Below are positions 9,620 to 17,640 of a DNA stretch of 64,000 bases, piece by piece. Position numbers and translations under genes: made by a program. Under the pieces are notes generated by a model. The model ran no database searches. It had not been told where the DNA came from and saw only the letters and a program-made list of their open reading frames with translations. Origin of the DNA: Segatella baroniae B14 (GTDB lineage Bacteria; Bacteroidota; Bacteroidia; Bacteroidales; Bacteroidaceae); the NCBI RefSeq assembly GCF_022024235.1, contig NZ_CP091799.1, forward strand, positions 1,094,001-1,158,000, written 5' to 3'. Each line of letters begins with the position of its first letter. Position 1 is the stretch's first letter.

Positions 9620-10515
9620 TATTCATAATCGTCTCCATCAGACTTATTTTGTATACATAGCTGACGAAGATCATAAAAACTCCCATTGTATATATTGAAA
9701 TCAACATAGCCTTTTATACCTGGCAACTTACCGGCATCGGTATGTTGCCAAAACTTCCACTCTCCCTTATACTCTACTTTATCTACATAATAATGAGCTA
9801 TCCAATAAGGATAATCATCAAAAACAGGTGCACTAAGATATTGTTCTTTGAACTTATAATTTGTATATATAATAGGCTTAACATGGTATTTGTCTTCTAC
9901 AATGTGCAACCAAGTTAAAATATCCGTTTGGAACTCTTCTACACTTTTATCTTTTGGCCTGTGCTCTACATCCAAAACAGGAGGTAAATCACCAGCAGTT
10001 AAATGTACTTTATCCAAAAAAAAGTAAGCTTGCGAACGAGCACTACTCTTGTTACTCCAAAAATGATACGCACCTCGTATGAAACCATAATCACGTGCAT
10101 TATAAAAATTCTGGCCGAAATTAGGATCAAGACGGGTACTTCCCTCAGTACTTTTAATAATAATGAAGCGAAGTGGTGTTCCTTCAATCATCGCATTTCT
10201 AAGATGATCCCAATCAATAATTCCTTGATAGTGTGAAATATCAATGCCCCTTATTTCATACCCTTCTGGATAAGCAACATCCCCATATAGAGCACGCCAT
10301 CTGAATCCAGTAGGACCTACAAAAAAATAATAAAATACCCATACATAAACAACAAGTACCAAGAAGCCTCCAAACCACCATGCCCAACGAGGGTACTTTA
10401 AGAAAAAAGAAGGCAAATAAGAATGATGCTTTTTAGAAGCACCATGACGAGGTCCTCTTCTTGTACTAGAAGCCTTTTTAATCGATTTTCTATACGATGT
10501 CTTCTTATTCGTCAT
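9616..10515 (-). CDS. Membrane-anchored GH25 muramidase (lysozyme family)
   Basis: A GH25 (Chalaropsis-type) lysozyme domain cleaves the MurNAc-GlcNAc bond of peptidoglycan. The N-terminus is a strongly basic cytoplasmic tail (residues 1-40), then one membrane helix at about 45-65, so the enzyme is tethered and faces the periplasm. The catalytic fold begins GIDISHYQGIIDW (D92), and the conserved DVEHRP, IIYTNYKF, YWIAHYY and FWQHTD blocks follow in GH25 order. I chose the ATG at 10515, preceded by the purine-rich AGAAAAGAAG; the longer frame begins with TTG. It is transcribed alone. Roles in cell-wall remodelling or competitor lysis are both possible. Confidence 0.88.
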   Translation of the reverse strand: MTNKKTSYRKSIKKASSTRRGPRHGASKKHHSYLPSFFLKYPRWAWWFGGFLVLVVYVWVFYYFFVGPTGFRWRALYGDVAYPEGYEIRGIDISHYQGIIDWDHLRNAMIEGTPLRFIIIKSTEGSTRLDPNFGQNFYNARDYGFIRGAYHFWSNKSSARSQAYFFLDKVHLTAGDLPPVLDVEHRPKDKSVEEFQTDILTWLHIVEDKYHVKPIIYTNYKFKEQYLSAPVFDDYPYWIAHYYVDKVEYKGEWKFWQHTDAGKLPGIKGYVDFNIYNGSFYDLRQLCIQNKSDGDDYEY

Positions 10516-10870
10516 AACTTCTTTTCTGCTTTCCAAATAACTGGAAAATATTTATGCATATTAACTATTTATTATCAATCACTTAACGTGAAATCCGTTA
10601 GTATTGACTATTGAAGAAGCCACAATTTCGGCCAAAAGTGTTGTATCTCACTTGTCTTATTTTATCGTTAGCATCCGCAAACATAATAACATGATAATTA
10701 CATTTAGAGGACTACCAATTATTCTTTTCTTGCAAATTTACAGTTTTTATTTTAAAAAACAGACAAAAAAAATTAAATTAGAAAAATCAAGCTTTTTTTT
10801 TTGAATCTTACTTGAACTTTAAATATTTTTTTTTATCTTTGAATCATCAATAACCATAAATACCAACGTT
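10516..10870. other. Intergenic region with divergent promoters
   Basis: This 355-bp AT-rich spacer lies between the GH25 gene (minus) and the 91-aa gene (plus). A minus-strand -7 box TAAATTTG is at 10740-10733, about 220 bp from the GH25 start, leaving a long untranslated leader without an obvious structure. A plus-strand promoter lies at 10811-10841. I see no gene, repeat or strong hairpin in the rest. Confidence 0.5.
10811..10841 (+). promoter_or_regulatory. Promoter for the 91-aa gene and acyltransferase-amidase fusion
   Basis: CTTG at 10811-10814 and TATCTTTG at 10834-10841 are separated by 19 bp, matching the Bacteroidetes consensus. The first ATG is 30 bp downstream of the -7 box. Confidence 0.65.
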
Positions 10871-11146
10871 ATGTCAAATAAAAGAAACTTAAAAAAAAGC
10901 ATTAACAATATCTGCACTGTACTTTTTGCAGATTGTGTAGCAGAATCTTTATATGGAGAGCAAAAAAGAACAGATAAAGAAATAGACACTTTTCTTTCTT
11001 CCATTTTACTTTTCCATGCTGATTATATTAGCAGAATATCTCATCCAGAACCTGGGATGAAACAGAAAGACTATTTCAAACAATTAATTGAAGACTTTAA
11101 CAAACAGGTTGGAGAACTTATTGATCAATTCACAAGTGTTGGCTAA
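10871..11146 (+). CDS. Small conserved-looking protein of unknown function
   Basis: I do not recognise this 91-aa protein. It has no signal peptide or membrane segment. It appears mainly helical, with a basic start (MSNKRNLKKSINN), a central stretch LFADCVAESLYG, and a C-terminal FNKQVGELIDQF segment suited to helix packing. It sits right behind a good promoter, and its stop codon TAA shares its final A with the next gene's ATG (TAATG), so the two are translationally coupled. That coupling suggests a joint role with the acyltransferase/amidase fusion protein, but nothing in its sequence says which. Confidence 0.65.
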   Translation: MSNKRNLKKSINNICTVLFADCVAESLYGEQKRTDKEIDTFLSSILLFHADYISRISHPEPGMKQKDYFKQLIEDFNKQVGELIDQFTSVG

Positions 11147-14100
11147 TGTTACAGAAAATCTGTAGATGGATATTATACCGAGTATTGGGATGGACTAAAG
11201 ATGTTACGATAGACCATCCCAAGAAATTTATTGTATGTTTAGCCCCCCATACAAGCAATTGGGACTTTATAATAGGACAATTATATGCCAAAGCAGAGGG
11301 GTGGAAAACGAATTTTCTTATGAAAAAAGAGTGGTTTTTCTGGCCACTTGGCTCTGTTTTCAGAAAAATGGGAGGTATTCCTGTTTTTCGCAGTAAACAT
11401 ATGCGTATGACTGATGCCATGGCAGAAACGGCGAAACAAGCTGATAATTTTATTCTGTGTATTACTCCAGAAGGTACCCGCTCGTTAAATCCTGATTGGA
11501 AAAAGGGTTTCTATTATATTGCCCAAGGAGCCAATATTCCCATCCTTCTATATGGATGTGATTATGAGAAGAAACAAATAAAATGTACAAAAGCTATTCT
11601 ACCTAATGGCAACGTAGATGAACAAATGAAAGAAATCAAATTGTACTATAAAGACATAAAAGGAAAAAATCCTAAAAATTTTACTATTGGTTTAATGTCT
11701 TTATTCGCTTTTTTATTATTTCCACTTTCAACTCAAGCCCAATATCTTGACGGCAACACACGTGCATGGGGAGATATTGAATATACTGATGATCCATGGG
11801 TATTCAATTCTTCTAGACCCAATAGTATTACTCAAGGCCTTTTAAATCGACATATTGCTTTATGGGCTAGTCATGGTAGATATTATGATGTTGATAAGCA
11901 AAAATGGGTTTGGCAAAGGCCAAACCTCTTTTGTACCACAGAAGATCTCTTCACACAAACGATAGTTGTACCATACCTCATTCCAATGCTTGAGAATGCA
12001 GGTGCAACTGTTTTTACACCTAGAGAACGGGACTGGCAAACACATGAAATCATCATTGACAATGATGATGCAAAAGCCCCATTTTATGTAGAAAACAATA
12101 GTAGCAAAAGTTGGAAACAATGTGATAGCATCGGTTTTAGAATGCATGCAGGCACATATATTGATGGTGAAAATCCATTTACTGCTGGTAGTTTAAGGCA
12201 AATAAAAGCGACTAAAAGGAAAAAATATAGTTCAATAACATACCAACCTAATATTCCTAAAAGTGGAAACTATGCAGTTTACGTTAGTTACAAATCTTTG
12301 CCCAAAAGCGTTCCAGATGCAAAATATATAGTATATCACCAAGGGCAAGCTACAGAATTTACCGTTAATCAACGCATGGGAGGCGGTACATGGGTTTACC
12401 TTGGAACATTTTATTTTGACCAAGGATGCAATGCTGACAATAGAGTTGTTGCAACTAACCATGCTTCAAAAAAAGGTTTCATCACAAGTGATGCTGTCAG
12501 ATTTGGAGGAGGTATGGGAAATATTGCGAGAGGAGGCCAAACGAGTGGTCTTCCACGCTCTCTTGAAGGTGCCCGCTACTATGCTCAATGGGCTGGTGTT
12601 CCCTATAAATATTATAGTACAAAGAATGGACTAAACGATTATGGAGACGACATTAATGTTCGTTCCTTGATGAGTAACTGGCTCGGCGGAGGTAGCGTAT
12701 ATATGCCATCTAAGGAGGGACTTCATGTTCCTATAGAACTATCTCTTGCTGTACATAGTGATGCAGGTTATGCTAAAGACGGAAAAGGACTTATCGGTAC
12801 ATTAGCAATTTGTACAACTGATTTTAACGACCAAACATATAACAGTGGCATCAGTAGAATGACAGCAAAAGATTTTGCAACAGCCTTGCGTGATAATGTC
12901 TATACAGATATGAATGCAAAATATCATAATTGGGCAAAAAGATATGTATGGGACCGTAACTATAGTGAGACTAGATTACCAGAAATACCTTCTGCTATAA
13001 TAGAAACTGTTTCACACCAAAATTTTCCCGATATGAGATTGGCTCAAGATCCTATGGTTCGCTTCACGCTAGCTCGATCCATTTACAAGACCATCTTACG
13101 TTACATATCCACGAACCATGGTAAGAACTATATAGTAACCCCTCTAAGCCCTACTCATTTCAGTGTAGACATCGACTCAAAAGGAATCGCAACATTAAGT
13201 TGGATTCCACAAAACGATTCCCAAGAAAAGACGGCATTAGCAAAATCTTATAACGTCTACACAGCTATCGGCAAACTCGGTTTTGATAACGGTAAAAATG
13301 TGAATAATCCTTCATACAAAATTCAGTTACAACCCAATATAGTTTATAATTTTAAAGTAACAGCTTGTAATGCTGGTGGTGAAAGTTTTCCATCAGAAAC
13401 ACTATCAGCCATGTACGTACCTAATTCTAAGAAAACGGTACTCATTGTTAACGGTTTCAACCGCTTAGCCTCACCACAAGTTATTGATAATGACAGTGCA
13501 CAAGGATTTGATATGGATAAAGACCCAGGCGTTAGCTATGGACTTACAGCTGGATGGAGCGGCAAACAATTAATTTTCAATCGTGCAAAGATGGGCTGTG
13601 AAGACAATACAGGTTTAGGTTATTGTGGTAACGAGCTTGCAGGGAAATTCATAGCTGGTAACACTTTTAACTATACCGTAGAACATGCTCAAGCTATTGC
13701 CTCTTCTGGACTTTACAATATAGCAAGTTGTTCTAGTAAAGCTATTACAAGTGGAAAAGTTCAACTTAATAAATATCAAGCCATTGACCTGATCTTAGGA
13801 TTGGAACGTAATGATGGATATACACCTGAATATTACAAGACTTTTACTCCATCCATACAGAAAGCCTTGTCTGCTTATACTCAGACAGGAGGTGGAATCT
13901 TAGTAAGTGGAAGTTACATTGCAAGTGATATGCAAGCAAAGGATGAACGTAAATTCCTACAAGATGTACTAAAAGTTGCTTATACACCACAAGATAGTAT
14001 ACAACCAGATGGAAATATTCAAGGTCTTGGACTTACAGCATCCTATTATCATTATCTCAATGAAGATCATTACGCAGCCACACATCCAGATGTTATCCAA

Positions 14101-14274
14101 CCTCTAGAGAATGCCATTCTTGCGATGCAGTACGGCAATGGGCTCGGAGCTGCCGTTGGTTATCAAGGAAGTGACTATCGATCATTTACAATGGGATTTC
14201 CTTTTGAATGCATTTCAAACGAAAAAACTCGGAATGCAATCATGCGAGGTATATTAAATTATATTATTAAATAA
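11146..14274 (+). CDS. Fusion: phospholipid-type acyltransferase + secreted amidase/golvesin-like protein
   Basis: Residues 1 to about 182 are a PlsC-like acyltransferase: HTSNWD at 35-40 (H-x4-D catalytic motif) and PEGTRS at 108-113. After KGKNPKNFTIG comes a hydrophobic segment MSLFAFLLFPLSTQAQ (184-199) that looks exactly like a Bacteroidetes signal peptide ending AQ. The rest resembles proteins labelled xanthan lyase/golvesin: SHGRYY, HSDAGYA and IIETVSHQNF match the zinc ligands of N-acetylmuramoyl-L-alanine amidase (Amidase_3), interrupted by a golvesin/Xly beta domain (YAVYVSYKS, GTWVYLGTFYF), then a fibronectin-III-like region and a C-terminal domain. The frame is open throughout. 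An internal ATG at 11695 could start the secreted part separately. Fusion, or two genes that lost a stop, are both possible. Confidence 0.8.
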   Translation: MLQKICRWILYRVLGWTKDVTIDHPKKFIVCLAPHTSNWDFIIGQLYAKAEGWKTNFLMKKEWFFWPLGSVFRKMGGIPVFRSKHMRMTDAMAETAKQADNFILCITPEGTRSLNPDWKKGFYYIAQGANIPILLYGCDYEKKQIKCTKAILPNGNVDEQMKEIKLYYKDIKGKNPKNFTIGLMSLFAFLLFPLSTQAQYLDGNTRAWGDIEYTDDPWVFNSSRPNSITQGLLNRHIALWASHGRYYDVDKQKWVWQRPNLFCTTEDLFTQTIVVPYLIPMLENAGATVFTPRERDWQTHEIIIDNDDAKAPFYVENNSSKSWKQCDSIGFRMHAGTYIDGENPFTAGSLRQIKATKRKKYSSITYQPNIPKSGNYAVYVSYKSLPKSVPDAKYIVYHQGQATEFTVNQRMGGGTWVYLGTFYFDQGCNADNRVVATNHASKKGFITSDAVRFGGGMGNIARGGQTSGLPRSLEGARYYAQWAGVPYKYYSTKNGLNDYGDDINVRSLMSNWLGGGSVYMPSKEGLHVPIELSLAVHSDAGYAKDGKGLIGTLAICTTDFNDQTYNSGISRMTAKDFATALRDNVYTDMNAKYHNWAKRYVWDRNYSETRLPEIPSAIIETVSHQNFPDMRLAQDPMVRFTLARSIYKTILRYISTNHGKNYIVTPLSPTHFSVDIDSKGIATLSWIPQNDSQEKTALAKSYNVYTAIGKLGFDNGKNVNNPSYKIQLQPNIVYNFKVTACNAGGESFPSETLSAMYVPNSKKTVLIVNGFNRLASPQVIDNDSAQGFDMDKDPGVSYGLTAGWSGKQLIFNRAKMGCEDNTGLGYCGNELAGKFIAGNTFNYTVEHAQAIASSGLYNIASCSSKAITSGKVQLNKYQAIDLILGLERNDGYTPEYYKTFTPSIQKALSAYTQTGGGILVSGSYIASDMQAKDERKFLQDVLKVAYTPQDSIQPDGNIQGLGLTASYYHYLNEDHYAATHPDVIQPLENAILAMQYGNGLGAAVGYQGSDYRSFTMGFPFECISNEKTRNAIMRGILNYIIK

Positions 14275-14296
14275 AATAACTTTAAAATCAATAACT

Positions 14297-14635
14297 ATGT
14301 ATAAAATTCAGGCCAACCAATCAGGAACACGTTTTTTGGAAGTCAGCGACCTACATTTAAAGACAATCGACAGATATCAATTACTACGCAATCTTGTAGA
14401 CAGTAACGGGGTCATCGACGAAGATGTTCTAGATAAATTGAAATTCAATATTCGTTCACTGCTTGAAAGTGAAGTAGGACAAGGAGATAAAGATTTACTT
14501 GATTTATGCCTTGATGTAATTTACAACAATAATATGAAAGCAATAGGCCTACACAACTTAGTTCTGTTATATGTAAACTGGAAAGATCATCAGAAGGAAT
14601 CACAGGACGAAATCTCCGAAACCATAAATGATTAA
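14297..14635 (+). CDS. Small protein of unknown function
   Basis: This is a 112-aa soluble protein that I do not recognise. It is rich in Leu, Asp and Asn with no Cys, signal peptide or membrane helix, and is probably all-alpha (LLRNLVDSNGVIDEDVLDKL, DLLDLCLDVIYNNN). The tail is acidic (KESQDEISETIND). It lies 22 bp after the fusion gene and is followed by a strong terminator, so it closes the three-gene unit that begins at 10871. Calling it real rests on length, start context and operon position, not on homology. Confidence 0.6.
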   Translation: MYKIQANQSGTRFLEVSDLHLKTIDRYQLLRNLVDSNGVIDEDVLDKLKFNIRSLLESEVGQGDKDLLDLCLDVIYNNNMKAIGLHNLVLLYVNWKDHQKESQDEISETIND

Positions 14636-14648
14636 AAAACCAATAGTA

Positions 14649-14683
14649 AAAGGTACACAAATTAAAAAGATTTGTGTACCTTT
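14649..14683 (+). terminator. Intrinsic terminator overlapping the ygiQ -7 box
   Basis: A 13-bp perfect stem (14649-14661 with 14671-14683) has a 9-nt loop. Its right arm contains TACCTTTG (14677-14684), a consensus -7 box for ygiQ, whose ATG is at 14732. The end of one unit and the start of the next therefore share bases. No clear -33 box is seen. Confidence 0.75.
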
Positions 14684-14731
14684 GTCGTTCAATAGGATTT
14701 TTAAGAAAAAAAATAGATTGTTCACAACATT

Positions 14732-16885
14732 ATGATAAAATCATATCAACTGACGGATTTTCTACCAACTACCAAAAAGGAATGCCAACTAAGAGGATGG
14801 GAAGAACTAGACATCATTATCTTTTCAGGTGATGCTTATGTTGATCATCCTTCATTTGGTAATGCCGTAATTGGTCGTTCTCTCGAAGCTGCCGGCTATA
14901 AAGTAGCTATCGTCCCACAGCCTGATTGGCATGGCGATTTTAGAGACTTTAAGAAATTAGGCAAGCCACGTCTATTCTTTGCCGTTTCACCAGGTGTTAT
15001 GGACTCTATGGTCAATAAATATACAGCTAACCGCAGACTACGTTCACAAGATGAATATAGTCCAGATGGTCGTCACGATATGCGTCCAGAATATCCGACA
15101 ATTGTATATACACAAATCTTAAAAAAACTATATCCAGATGTACCAGTAGTACTCGGCGGCATTGAAGCTAGCATGAGAAGATTGACACACTATGACTACT
15201 GGCAAGATCGCTTAAGAAAAAGTATTCTTGTTGATAGTGGAGCAGATCTTATTCTATATGGAATGGGAGCAAAATCAATCATTCAATTTGCTCAAGATCG
15301 CGAGGCTAATATGCCAATGAAAGAGATCAATAATATTCCTCAAACTGTTTTTACTTGTCGGCAGGATGAGGTTCCTGGAGGTATAACAGAAAAAGATATC
15401 GTCTTACACTCACACGAAGAATGCCTTAAAAACAAAAAAGCTGAAGCAGAAAATTACCGACATATAGAAGAAGAATCCAATAAAATTCATGCGCAAAGAC
15501 TTCTTCAAGCTGTTGATAATAAATATGTTGTGGTTAATCCACCCTATCCGACTTTAACAACAGAAGAACTTGATGCTACATTCGACTTACCATACACAAG
15601 ACTTCCACATCCAAAATATAAGGGCAAAACGATACCTGCTTTTGAGATGATTAAATTCTCAGTCAATATGCATCAAGGATGCTTTGGTGGTTGCGCTTTC
15701 TGTACCATTTCTGCCCATCAGGGAAAATTTGTAGTATGTAGAAGCAAGGAAAGCATTCTTAAAGAAGTTAAAAAAGTGGTTCAATATCCAGATTTTAAAG
15801 GATATCTATCTGATCTCGGTGGACCATCTGCCAATATGTATGGCATGCATGGAAAAAACAGAAAGGCCTGCGAACATTGCAAACGCCCTTCATGCATTAA
15901 CCCACAAGTATGTCCAAACTTGATAACAGACCATAGTAAACTTCTAGAAATATATCATGCCGTAGACAGTCTACCTGAAATTAAGAAGAGTTTCATTGGT
16001 AGTGGTGTAAGATACGACTTACTGCTCCACAGAGGTAAAGACGAAAAGAGCAATAAAGCTGCAGAACAGTATACAAGAGAACTTATCACACATCACGTCA
16101 GTGGGCGACTTAAAGTAGCACCAGAAAATACTGATGATAATGTATTAAAGTTAATGCGAAAGCCTTCATTCAACCAGTTTTATCAATTTAAACGTATTTT
16201 CGACAAGATAAATAAAGAAGAAGGACTCAAACAGCAGATTATTCCTTATTTTATCTCTAGCCACCCTGGTTGTACAGAAGAAACAATGGCGGAACTAGCC
16301 GTAACTACCAAAAATCTAGATTTTCATCTAGAACAGGTTCAAGACTTTACCCCTACCCCTATGTCTATCAGTACAGAGATGTGGTATACAGGATATGATC
16401 CATATACACTTGAGCCAGTATTCAGTGCTAAAACTCCTAAGGAGAAATTAGCCCAACGCATGTTTTTCTTCTGGTATAAACCCGAAGAACGTCGCAATAT
16501 AGAGCGTGAATTACATCGTATTGGAAGAGCAGACTTAATAGACAAACTGTATGATAAACCAAACTATAAAAATGGGAAATCAAAGGAATACGATAAAAAA
16601 GGAAGAAAAGCAAACCAACAGAATGCACGTATGCAGAAAGCTGAAGCACGATTTAATGAGCGTAGAAGCAAGAAAACGATTTATGATGACCGTCCTATAG
16701 GAAGCACCTATGACAATCCAGGAGTTTCTGGATATTTCAAGAATAAACAAAAGAAGAGTTTTAATCCTAATTTTGATTCTTCTAACCATAAACGCGAGAA
16801 CAATGGCCATTCAGATTATAGAAAAGGCGATCATAGGAAAACAGAATCAGGAAACGTGCGAGGACGGAATCGTCGTAACCGATGA
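14732..16885 (+). CDS. ygiQ: YgiQ family radical SAM protein
   Basis: This is a radical SAM enzyme of the YgiQ (UPF0313) family, whose reaction is not known. The [4Fe-4S] cluster motif is C317-x3-C321-x2-C324 within HQGCFGGCAFCTIS. A second Cys cluster (CEHCKRPSCINPQVC, about residues 384-398) is also a family trait. The N-terminal 1-300 region (SGDAYVDHPSFG, VVLGGIEASMRR) is the B12-binding-like/UPF0313 N domain. The last about 90 residues are Lys/Arg/Asn/Ser-rich and look disordered and basic, suggesting RNA or nucleic-acid contact. At 717 aa it is within the family range. Its last 83 bp also encode the start of the next gene. Confidence 0.92.
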   Translation: MIKSYQLTDFLPTTKKECQLRGWEELDIIIFSGDAYVDHPSFGNAVIGRSLEAAGYKVAIVPQPDWHGDFRDFKKLGKPRLFFAVSPGVMDSMVNKYTANRRLRSQDEYSPDGRHDMRPEYPTIVYTQILKKLYPDVPVVLGGIEASMRRLTHYDYWQDRLRKSILVDSGADLILYGMGAKSIIQFAQDREANMPMKEINNIPQTVFTCRQDEVPGGITEKDIVLHSHEECLKNKKAEAENYRHIEEESNKIHAQRLLQAVDNKYVVVNPPYPTLTTEELDATFDLPYTRLPHPKYKGKTIPAFEMIKFSVNMHQGCFGGCAFCTISAHQGKFVVCRSKESILKEVKKVVQYPDFKGYLSDLGGPSANMYGMHGKNRKACEHCKRPSCINPQVCPNLITDHSKLLEIYHAVDSLPEIKKSFIGSGVRYDLLLHRGKDEKSNKAAEQYTRELITHHVSGRLKVAPENTDDNVLKLMRKPSFNQFYQFKRIFDKINKEEGLKQQIIPYFISSHPGCTEETMAELAVTTKNLDFHLEQVQDFTPTPMSISTEMWYTGYDPYTLEPVFSAKTPKEKLAQRMFFFWYKPEERRNIERELHRIGRADLIDKLYDKPNYKNGKSKEYDKKGRKANQQNARMQKAEARFNERRSKKTIYDDRPIGSTYDNPGVSGYFKNKQKKSFNPNFDSSNHKRENNGHSDYRKGDHRKTESGNVRGRNRRNR

Positions 16886-17591
16886 TTTCGTTGCTGTCAT
16901 AGACGGTAGCACTAGCAAGACTCCCAATAGATTGAACCCAAATATGAAAAATGGCCGGTATTGTATGATATTGATTAGTCAATGTCTTCAAAAAATACCA
17001 GCCAATATTTCATGCCCAGAATTCTGTAAGGAAATTACTGACTTTATAGCAAGCCAATATTTTCACAATCAATTGGATATCAAAAAATTGACTTTACATC
17101 CCGAAGAAAGAGCTACAGCCAGCGCTATTATTTATAATAACCATCGCAAAGAGATTTGGATGATTGGTGATTGCCAATGTCTAGTGGACAATCAATTATA
17201 CAACAACGATAAGCTTTACGAAAATCGGATTGCCCAAAAACGTGTTCAATTGATAAAAAGTGGATTAACACCACAAAAAGCAAGGGAAGTTATTGAACCA
17301 GATCTTATCCAAGCAATGTTAGAAGGACAAAACAAGCACTATTCCGTTATTGATGGCTTTCCTATTTGTGAGAATAACATTAAAATAGTATCAACTGTAA
17401 ATTCACATCAAATCGTACTTGCTAGCGACGGCTATCCATTTTTAAAGAACACGCTAAAAGAAAGTGAAAGCCTATTGGAGCAGCAATTAAAAAATGATCC
17501 ACAAAATATCCGAACATTTATTGCAACAAAAGGGTTAATGCCAGGAAACAAAAGTTTTGATGATCGTAGTTATATAAGATTTTTTATATAA
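16803..17591 (+). CDS. PP2C-like phosphatase domain protein overlapping ygiQ
   Basis: This 262-aa protein has the pattern of a PPM/PP2C Ser/Thr phosphatase: EDGIVVTDDFVAVIDGSTS (metal-binding Asp-Gly motif), WMIGDCQCLVDN (matching the GDSRAYL strand), LASDGYPFL, and the C-terminal SFDDRSYIRFF, where family members have the last metal-binding Asp pair. The usual DGMGG is replaced by DGSTS. I start it at the ATG 16803; a longer frame to 16710 adds 31 residues that are only a frame-shadow of ygiQ. This leaves an 83-bp overlap with ygiQ in another frame. No sensor or membrane part is present. Phosphatase activity is an inference. Confidence 0.7.
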   Translation: MAIQIIEKAIIGKQNQETCEDGIVVTDDFVAVIDGSTSKTPNRLNPNMKNGRYCMILISQCLQKIPANISCPEFCKEITDFIASQYFHNQLDIKKLTLHPEERATASAIIYNNHRKEIWMIGDCQCLVDNQLYNNDKLYENRIAQKRVQLIKSGLTPQKAREVIEPDLIQAMLEGQNKHYSVIDGFPICENNIKIVSTVNSHQIVLASDGYPFLKNTLKESESLLEQQLKNDPQNIRTFIATKGLMPGNKSFDDRSYIRFFI

Positions 17592-17640
17592 AACATAAAT
17601 ATCGTTTTCATGATTACACATGAAAACGATATTTATGTTT
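17591..17640. terminator. Bidirectional terminator spanning the mltF stop codon
   Basis: A 22-bp perfect stem (17591-17612 with 17619-17640) has a 6-nt loop. The loop holds the mltF stop (17614-17616), and the right arm encodes the last seven or so mltF codons. It also directly abuts the stop of the PP2C-like gene, so it can serve both convergent genes. Confidence 0.85.

Noticed and set aside
11146..11700. Splitting the 1042-aa protein into two separate genes
   Set aside because: No stop or frameshift is visible; the frame is continuous, so I report one gene and state the alternative.
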